From JAAYEA01 sp012689325 (GTDB lineage: Bacteria > Chloroflexota > Anaerolineae > JAAYEA01): 64,000 nt of DNA. The DNA is taken from the NCBI GenBank assembly GCA_036841525.1, contig DAITVZ010000001.1, forward strand, positions 208,462 to 272,461, in the 5' to 3' direction. The position numbers and the translations under genes were made by a program. This document shows, piece by piece, positions 59,055-64,000 of this stretch. Numbering within the stretch: the stretch's first letter is position 1; every line of letters starts with the position of its first letter. Below the pieces are notes generated by a model, which made no database searches, was not told where the DNA came from, and worked only from the letters and a program-made list of their open reading frames with translations.

Positions 59055-60542
59055 CTAGCCCGTCAACCCCTCCCTCGTAGCAACGCCGAACCGGGCCAGC
59101 AACTCCTGCACCTCGGCCAGCTTGTCGCCGGGCACCACCGCCAACGCCCGGTTGCCGGCCGAAAAGGGCGCAAGATAGGGCTGCAGCTCGGGCTGCTGTC
59201 GCAACTCGTCCAGGGCCTCCTGGTCGTGGAACTGGAGCAAGGTCAACGTCTCGGCGGCGGCGCTGCCGTAATAGCCACCCCAGGCCTTGAGCTGGGCTTC
59301 CAGGTTGGCAGGCAGCGTGCCCCGGTGCAGCTTGGCCAGTTCTTCCAGCAGGCGGAGGACCTTGCCTTTGCTGCCCCCGGCCCGCCGCACTGACTTTTCG
59401 GTCAACTGCCAGCGGCCCTCGCCCGCTTTCTCGGCCAGTTGGTCCAGGCGGCTGCGCAGGTGCAGGCTGGGCACGGCGTGGACGGCCTGGATGCTGCCAT
59501 CCTCCCGGACGAGCACGCTTTTGTCGGCGGCCTCCGGGTCGACACCAGAGACGGCCGGGAACAAATCCTGGCCCACCAATGCGGCGACCAGCGGCTTTTC
59601 GGCGCCCTTGCGCACCAGCGCCACCGCGGGCGAAAGGGCGCGGGCCAGGTGGCTAGCGGTCTGGGGCTCGGCCATCAGTCGCGCCAGCAGGCTTGCGTCG
59701 GCGGCCTGGAGCAGGCTCACGCCGCTGCGAAAGACGATCCGCTCGTGATGGGCGCCCCACTCTTGCAGTGAGCGGCGCACGTTTTGCGGCAGCTCGACGT
59801 CGCTCATCTCTTCCAGCAAGCGAGTGACCTCGGGCACCTCCAGTCCCATCTGCTGCGCCCGGTAGATCGAGTCTCGCGACAGGCGGTAGGCAAAGGCCCC
59901 CCGATCGGCCTGCTGTCGCTCGGCGAACAGGTCCAGACGCGCCAGCCAGGCCAGGCTCACAGGGCCGAGGGCCAACACCTGGAAGCTCGGTTGGACGACC
60001 AGCTTGCCTGACTCTGGGGCCGGGAGCCGAGCATCCTCGCCGGTCAACAGCGCCTGGCCTGGCGGTGTCAAGCGAAACACATTCCCCTGCCCGCCAATGG
60101 TTCCCCGATCGAACAGGCCGAGTTGGGGCAAAAAGCCAGTCACGATCTCCTGAGTGAAGCGCCGCTCGGCCAACTCGAATTCCCGCAGCAGGTCTTTGGT
60201 CGAGCCGGAGTAATAAGCGGTGCCAGAGCGGCCGTAGTAGTAACTGCCGCGATAGTCCTCCACGTAGGTGTGGTTGGCCAGCAGAAAGTCGGCGTCCCGG
60301 TCCATTACTTCGGCCAGGAGTTCTTCCAGTTCAAACCAGGTGCTGGCCGGCAAACCGCGCAGTACGTCCAGCACGACATGGCGGGCATGGGCCGGGCGGG
60401 GGCTGTACTGGCTGATCTCCTTTGCCCAGCCAGACATAGCTTCCAGGCCGGACCAGGCTTCCAGGCAAGCTTTCTGTTGTCGGATTTGGGGCCAGGTCCA
60501 AAAGGGAGGGATGGCCAGAAGATCGGGGTCTTTGAGGCGCAA
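59055..60542 (-). CDS. XPB-partner protein, C-terminal part after a frameshift
   Basis: This 495-residue frame is the C-terminal half of a helicase-associated protein (XPB/Ssl2 N-terminal-like, Helicase_C_3 type). Supporting text is LLTGEDARLPAPESGKLVVQPSFQVLALGPVSLAWLARLD and the winged-helix-like segments near residues 215-260 (AYRLSRDSIYRAQQMGLEVPEVTRLLEEMS). Upstream of the ATG the same frame continues as QLDLVQRQPGQLRLKDPD and meets the 60331-61977 frame near 60585. The two pieces therefore look like one gene of about 970 residues broken by a single-base shift. The arrangement next to XPB matches the conserved pair of mycobacterial Rv0862c and ercc3. Confidence 0.75.
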   Translation of the reverse strand: MRLKDPDLLAIPPFWTWPQIRQQKACLEAWSGLEAMSGWAKEISQYSPRPAHARHVVLDVLRGLPASTWFELEELLAEVMDRDADFLLANHTYVEDYRGSYYYGRSGTAYYSGSTKDLLREFELAERRFTQEIVTGFLPQLGLFDRGTIGGQGNVFRLTPPGQALLTGEDARLPAPESGKLVVQPSFQVLALGPVSLAWLARLDLFAERQQADRGAFAYRLSRDSIYRAQQMGLEVPEVTRLLEEMSDVELPQNVRRSLQEWGAHHERIVFRSGVSLLQAADASLLARLMAEPQTASHLARALSPAVALVRKGAEKPLVAALVGQDLFPAVSGVDPEAADKSVLVREDGSIQAVHAVPSLHLRSRLDQLAEKAGEGRWQLTEKSVRRAGGSKGKVLRLLEELAKLHRGTLPANLEAQLKAWGGYYGSAAAETLTLLQFHDQEALDELRQQPELQPYLAPFSAGNRALAVVPGDKLAEVQELLARFGVATREGLTG

Positions 60543-61977
60543 CTGCCCGGGTTGGCGCTGGACCAGGTCCAGTTGAGGTGGCGGCCTTCATCTCGGCCAG
60601 GGCATAGTCGTCGCCGAACTCGATGACGGTCAGGTTTTCGTAGAGACGCAGCCCACCGTAGGCTGCCCACCAGGCAGCCAGTTGCTCGCCGATGGCCTGC
60701 GGCACCGGGATGCCCAGCAGGCGATCCCACTCGGCCAGGAGGTCGTCCAGGACGGCGCCATCTTCAAACGCCTGGTAGGCGGCCTGGGCGTCCAACCGGT
60801 AGACAAAACGGTCCGGCTCGGTCATCTCCAGGCGGGCCAGGTCCGGGTCGGTCAGGGGCGGGGCCGGCGGCGGCACCGTCAGGGGCAGGTCCGGGCCGGG
60901 CGGCGAGCCCAGCAGACCTTCGCGCTCGGCCTGGGCCAGTTCCACCGGGTCATAGTCCCAACCTTGTAGCTCGCGGTGAAAGCGCTCCAGGCGGGGGCGG
61001 GGCATGGGCGGGCGGAGTGGCAGGGGCGCCTGCTCCAGCAGCAGGATGAGCCGGCCGGCAGCTCGCACCAGGGCCGAGGGGTCGGCCAGTTGCAGGCCGC
61101 TGGCGACGCTGTCGTCCGGCAGGTCGCAGGATGCGGGGACGACGTCCTCCAGCAGCGGCGGGAAGCGGCGGGCCAGAATCGGGGGCACAAAGCCGATCTG
61201 GAAATAGGGATCGCTGCTCTTGACCGACCAGGACAGGGCAAGGCCTTGATCCCCCAGGTGGAGGCTGTAGGTCTCGATCTGCTTGTGGCGCTTTGGTTCT
61301 CCCCACATCTTGGCCAGCCGGGCCACGTCCTCGGGGCGGACCTGGTCGTCGCCCAGCACGAGCAGGGCACGGAGGACCTGGCCGTGCTCGCGGTCCAGCC
61401 CGGCGATGGCCCGGCGCAGGTCGTCGGCGTCGTCGATCTCGGCCAGGACCTGGCCAACCACTTCGGCCTTGCGCGAGCCGCGCAACGTCCAACCGCGCTG
61501 TTTGGCCATGCTGCGCAAATCCTGGATGGTGATGTGATCCAACCATTGGGCCAATTGCTGGCGGTCCCGCTGCTGGCGCTCCTCGAAACGGTCGGCCAGC
61601 CAGGCCGGCGGCTGGTCCGGGCGCCGGGTCGGCGGGGGCGCAACGGGGGTGGCGGGCAGGGGAAAGCCGGGAAGGGCGGCAGCCGGCGCCTCAACGGCAA
61701 AGGCGCCGGGCGTTTGCAGCCACCTGAGCAGGACGGCGCCGACGTGTTTGCAGTAGCCGCCCCAGGTGTAGGGGCAACTGCACTGGGCGCGGATGCCGCC
61801 CGGCGAGACCTCGACCTCGACCTGGTACATATAGGTGCCGCGCACCTGGGCGCTGAGGGCCTGGCCGGCGCGCACCGGGTTGTGGATCGAGTCCAGGTAG
61901 CCGCGCGCCTTGCGTAGACTCTGATCGCTCAGCGGGCCGCGCAGGTCGTTTTCGGTCAGGGTTTCCAGGCTGGGCAT
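60331..61977 (-). CDS. XPB-partner protein with SWIM zinc finger, N-terminal part
   Basis: This frame starts with a SWIM-type zinc motif at residues 50-90 (AQCSCPYTWGGYCKHVGAVLL: C-x-C...C-x-H). A proline-rich linker and the first half of a helicase-associated domain follow (LRSMAKQRGWTLRGSRKAEVVGQVLAEI, LDREHGQVLRALLVLGDDQVRPEDVARL). Homology ends near 60585 (YALAEMKAAT); the last 80 residues of the frame are junk after the shift. The gene starts 3 bases after the XPB stop, so they are co-transcribed. It likely helps the helicase bind DNA. The frameshift may be a real inactivation or a sequencing error in a high-GC run. Confidence 0.8.
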   Translation of the reverse strand: MPSLETLTENDLRGPLSDQSLRKARGYLDSIHNPVRAGQALSAQVRGTYMYQVEVEVSPGGIRAQCSCPYTWGGYCKHVGAVLLRWLQTPGAFAVEAPAAALPGFPLPATPVAPPPTRRPDQPPAWLADRFEERQQRDRQQLAQWLDHITIQDLRSMAKQRGWTLRGSRKAEVVGQVLAEIDDADDLRRAIAGLDREHGQVLRALLVLGDDQVRPEDVARLAKMWGEPKRHKQIETYSLHLGDQGLALSWSVKSSDPYFQIGFVPPILARRFPPLLEDVVPASCDLPDDSVASGLQLADPSALVRAAGRLILLLEQAPLPLRPPMPRPRLERFHRELQGWDYDPVELAQAEREGLLGSPPGPDLPLTVPPPAPPLTDPDLARLEMTEPDRFVYRLDAQAAYQAFEDGAVLDDLLAEWDRLLGIPVPQAIGEQLAAWWAAYGGLRLYENLTVIEFGDDYALAEMKAATSTGPGPAPTRAVAPQRPRSSGHPSLLDLAPNPTTESLPGSLVRPGSYVWLGKGDQPVQPPPGPCPPCRAGRTARFAGQHLV

Positions 61978-61980
61978 GGG

Positions 61981-63777
61981 CTATTCTCCAGAGACCAGGT
62001 GCCGGGACCGGACCTCGACGAATTCACCGGCCAGGGTCGCCGGCGCGTGGTCGGCCACCTCATCCTCGTAGAGAATCGTGTAGCGGTAGCCCTGCTCGGT
62101 GAGGAAAAGCTGGCGGTTGGCGCTATAGTCCTGGTCGTTGGTGTCTTTGCTGACCAGGGTGTAAAAGTGGGCCAGCAGGCCGTTCCTTTTGGGGCGCAGG
62201 ATGCGACCCAGGCGTTGGGCTTCCTCCTGGCGGCTGCCGAAGGTGCCGCTGATCTGGATCATGACGTTGGCGTCGGGCAGGTCGATGGCAAAGTTGCCCA
62301 CCTTGGAGACAATCAGGCAGCGGAATTCGCCCCCACGGAACTGGCGGTAGAGCTTGCGCCGCTCGCGCACCGCCGTCTTGCCGGTGATGAGCGGGAAATC
62401 ATAACGGTCAGCCACCTGCTGGAGCTGCTCCAGGTACATGCCGATGATCAACACCTGGTCGTCGGCGTGTTTGGCCAGGAGTTGGTCCAACACATCAAAC
62501 TGGGCCGGGTTCTCGGCGGCGGCGACACGATATTTCTGGCGGGGCTCGGCCAGGGCATAGTCCATGCGTTGTTCGGGTGGCAGGTTGATGCGGACCTCGG
62601 TCACGTCGGCGGTGGCGATCCAGCCCTGCTTTTCCAGGTCTTTCCAGGGCACGTCGTACTTTTTGGGGCCGATGAGCGAGAACACGTCGGTCTCGCGGCC
62701 ATCCTCGCGGACCAGGGTGGCGGTCAAGCCCAGGCGGCGGCGGGCTTGCAGCTCGGCGGTGATGCGAAACACCGGCGCGGGCAGCAGGTGTACCTCGTCG
62801 TAGATGATCAGGCCCCAGTTCCGCAGGTCGAACAGCTCAAAGTGAGGGAATTCATCAGCCAGGGCATAACCGCGCCCCTTGGTGCCGCGCTTGCGGTAGG
62901 TCATGGTCTGGTAGGTGGAGATGGTGACGGGCCGGATCTCCTTGCGTTGCCCGGTGTACTCGCCCACCTGGTCTTCGGCCAGCGTCGTTTTGTCCAGCAG
63001 CTCGTCGATCCACTGCCGCACGGCGACCGTGTTGGGCGTGAGGATCAGGGTGTTGCACTGCATCTCGGCCATGACGGCCATGCCAACCATCGTCTTGCCC
63101 GCGCCGCAGGGCAGGACGACGACGCCCGAGCCGCCGTGGGCCGCGCCGCCGGCGTAAAAGACGTCGGCGGACTCTTGCTGGTAGCGGCGCAGGGCAAAAG
63201 GCTGGGCGCCCAGCGTCATCGGCCGCAGGTGCAGATCCAGGGCTTCGCCGTTCACGTAGCCGACCAGGTCCTCGGCCGGGTAGCCGATCTCGACCAGGGC
63301 ATGTTTGATGTGGCCCCGCCGGGCGGGGACCATTTTGAGGGTCAGGGCGTCCAGCGGGGCGGTGATGAACGGCGCGAGCTGCTTGTGGCGGGCCAGCTCG
63401 GCGATGAGCGGCCCGTCGTCGGAGTAGAGAACCAGGCTTTGCCCCGAGGGGCTCGAGGGATCCTTGCGCCAGGCGAGTTTGACCCGCCCGTAGCGCGAGA
63501 TATACTCCTGGACGTCTACCCGGACGTTGCCGGGCAGCGGGTACTTGCTGTAGCGTTCCAGGCCGTCGAGGATGGCCTCGGCGCTCGTGCCGGCCGAGGC
63601 GGCGTTCCACAACGACAGGGGTGTGATGCGGTAGGTGTGGACGTATTCCGGGCTCTTCTCCAACTCGGCAAAACGGGCCAACACGTCGCGGGCCTGCGGG
63701 TAGAGGTCGTTGTCCACCTCCAGCAAGACGCTCTTGTCGCCCTGGACGATGACAGGATTGTGCGAATGGTAGGTCAT
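61981..63777 (-). CDS. DNA repair helicase XPB (ERCC3-like)
   Basis: This 598-residue superfamily 2 DNA helicase is the bacterial counterpart of XPB. N-terminal XPB domain (residues 1-185); helicase motif I PCGAGKT (223-229); DEVH box (327-330); LTATLVRED with the RED motif typical of XPB (357-359); the second RecA-like domain ends with the motif QEEAQRLGRILRPK. In bacteria XPB acts in DNA repair as a 3'-to-5' helicase. Here it heads a minus-strand operon with its SWIM/helicase-associated partner, 3 bases downstream. The ATG at 63777 lacks a good ribosome-binding site at normal distance, so the start is less certain. Confidence 0.95.
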   Translation of the reverse strand: MTYHSHNPVIVQGDKSVLLEVDNDLYPQARDVLARFAELEKSPEYVHTYRITPLSLWNAASAGTSAEAILDGLERYSKYPLPGNVRVDVQEYISRYGRVKLAWRKDPSSPSGQSLVLYSDDGPLIAELARHKQLAPFITAPLDALTLKMVPARRGHIKHALVEIGYPAEDLVGYVNGEALDLHLRPMTLGAQPFALRRYQQESADVFYAGGAAHGGSGVVVLPCGAGKTMVGMAVMAEMQCNTLILTPNTVAVRQWIDELLDKTTLAEDQVGEYTGQRKEIRPVTISTYQTMTYRKRGTKGRGYALADEFPHFELFDLRNWGLIIYDEVHLLPAPVFRITAELQARRRLGLTATLVREDGRETDVFSLIGPKKYDVPWKDLEKQGWIATADVTEVRINLPPEQRMDYALAEPRQKYRVAAAENPAQFDVLDQLLAKHADDQVLIIGMYLEQLQQVADRYDFPLITGKTAVRERRKLYRQFRGGEFRCLIVSKVGNFAIDLPDANVMIQISGTFGSRQEEAQRLGRILRPKRNGLLAHFYTLVSKDTNDQDYSANRQLFLTEQGYRYTILYEDEVADHAPATLAGEFVEVRSRHLVSGE

Positions 63778-63857
63778 AAACCGGATTCATCCCTTCGAGA
63801 CCACTAGCCTGCTATCTTGGCGCAGAACGGGCGCAGGGGCAAATTGGCAAGGAGGAA

Positions 63858-63886
63858 TTGATGTGGCGGGTAGAGGGGGATATACT
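63858..63886 (+). promoter_or_regulatory. Promoter of the partial gene at the window's end
   Basis: TTGATG (63858-63863) and TATACT (63881-63886) are 17 bases apart, with the start predicted near 63893, about 24 bases before the ATG at 63917. No equally good minus-strand promoter for XPB was found between 63778 and 63900. Confidence 0.6.
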
Positions 63887-63916
63887 GGGGCAGATCTGAA
63901 CGTGGAGGGTGGGAGT

Positions 63917-64000
63917 ATGCCAGGAGGAGGGAGCACACCGGAGCCGGATCTGCTGCGCGGGGTACTGGAGAGTTACACCGTGCCCGTGCTGCGCGGGCTG
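63917..64000 (+). CDS. Start of an unknown gene, cut by the window end
   Basis: The ATG at 63917 is preceded by GGAGGGTGGGAG and the frame is open for the 28 codons that remain (reading PGGGSTPEPDLLRGVLESYT). A promoter lies just upstream. The text is too short to name a family; it is divergent from the XPB operon. Confidence 0.45.
   Translation, partial: MPGGGSTPEPDLLRGVLESYTVPVLRGL

Overview
The window is high-GC bacterial DNA, most likely from a Chloroflexota (Anaerolineae/Caldilineae-like) genome. This rests on style, not a marker gene: extracytoplasmic solute-binding proteins with long VEK-type repeats behind the lipobox, many extracellular-repeat domains (FG-GAP, LamG, Calx-beta, BNR), a TPR-CHAT protein beside a sigma factor, and a bacterial XPB helicase with its partner. 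No rRNA, tRNA or CRISPR array was seen.

Layout. (1) 1-0.9 kb: 3' end of a polysaccharide flippase. (2) 0.9-11.1 kb, plus strand: a transport/glycan cassette behind a consensus promoter: solute-binding protein, two near-duplicate FG-GAP proteins, DppB- and DppC-type permeases and a third FG-GAP protein, closed by a bidirectional terminator. It has no ATPase genes. (3) 11.2-12.2 kb, minus: a membrane protein with its own promoter. (4) 12.3-32.8 kb, minus: a roughly 20-kb run of 15 closely spaced genes headed by a GntR/FCD regulator with a perfect consensus promoter and a palindrome at the start site: sulfatase, BNR/LamG protein, solute-binding protein, a complete oligopeptide-type ABC transporter (B, C, D, F), a five-bladed-propeller glycosidase-like protein, three more BNR propellers, three URO-D-fold proteins and a D-2-hydroxyacid dehydrogenase. 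The proposed role is import of a decorated (sulfated, perhaps methylated) oligosaccharide and its breakdown in the cytoplasm; the substrate is unknown. (5) 32.8-33.0 kb: a 210-bp non-autonomous transposable element with perfect 19-bp ends and a 9-bp target duplication, packed with hairpins. (6) 33.0-34.4 kb, minus: another propeller protein.

(7) 34.7-40.8 kb, plus: the most novel-looking module: sigma-70-like factor, double zf-HC2 protein (anti-sigma candidate), TPR-CHAT (caspase-like) protease and a cytoplasmic subtilisin, with a near-consensus promoter and a terminator. It looks like a protease-controlled sigma switch. Two small paralogous proteins follow. (8) 41.8-47.5 kb, plus: a second GntR/FCD regulator, a third solute-binding protein, a fourth URO-D-fold protein and a LamG protein whose lectin domain appears to be split by a propeller. 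(9) 47.7-52.7 kb, minus: a 1684-residue secreted subtilisin with a sialidase-like propeller and eight Calx-beta repeats. (10) 53.2-58.5 kb, minus: a beta-lactamase-fold hydrolase, a chimeric solute-binding-protein pseudogene, an uncharacterised protein and a PRiA4-ORF3-like protein. (11) 58.5-59.0 kb: insertion-sequence debris. (12) 59.1-63.8 kb, minus: XPB helicase and a SWIM/helicase-associated partner split by a frameshift. A plus-strand gene starts at 63.9 kb and runs out of the window.

The solute-binding-protein genes are each followed by a strong stem-loop without a T-tract, which probably gives more binding protein than permease. Apart from the solute-binding proteins and the large protease, none of the glycan-related proteins has a visible signal peptide. 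All functional calls come from reading motifs by eye; no database search was run.
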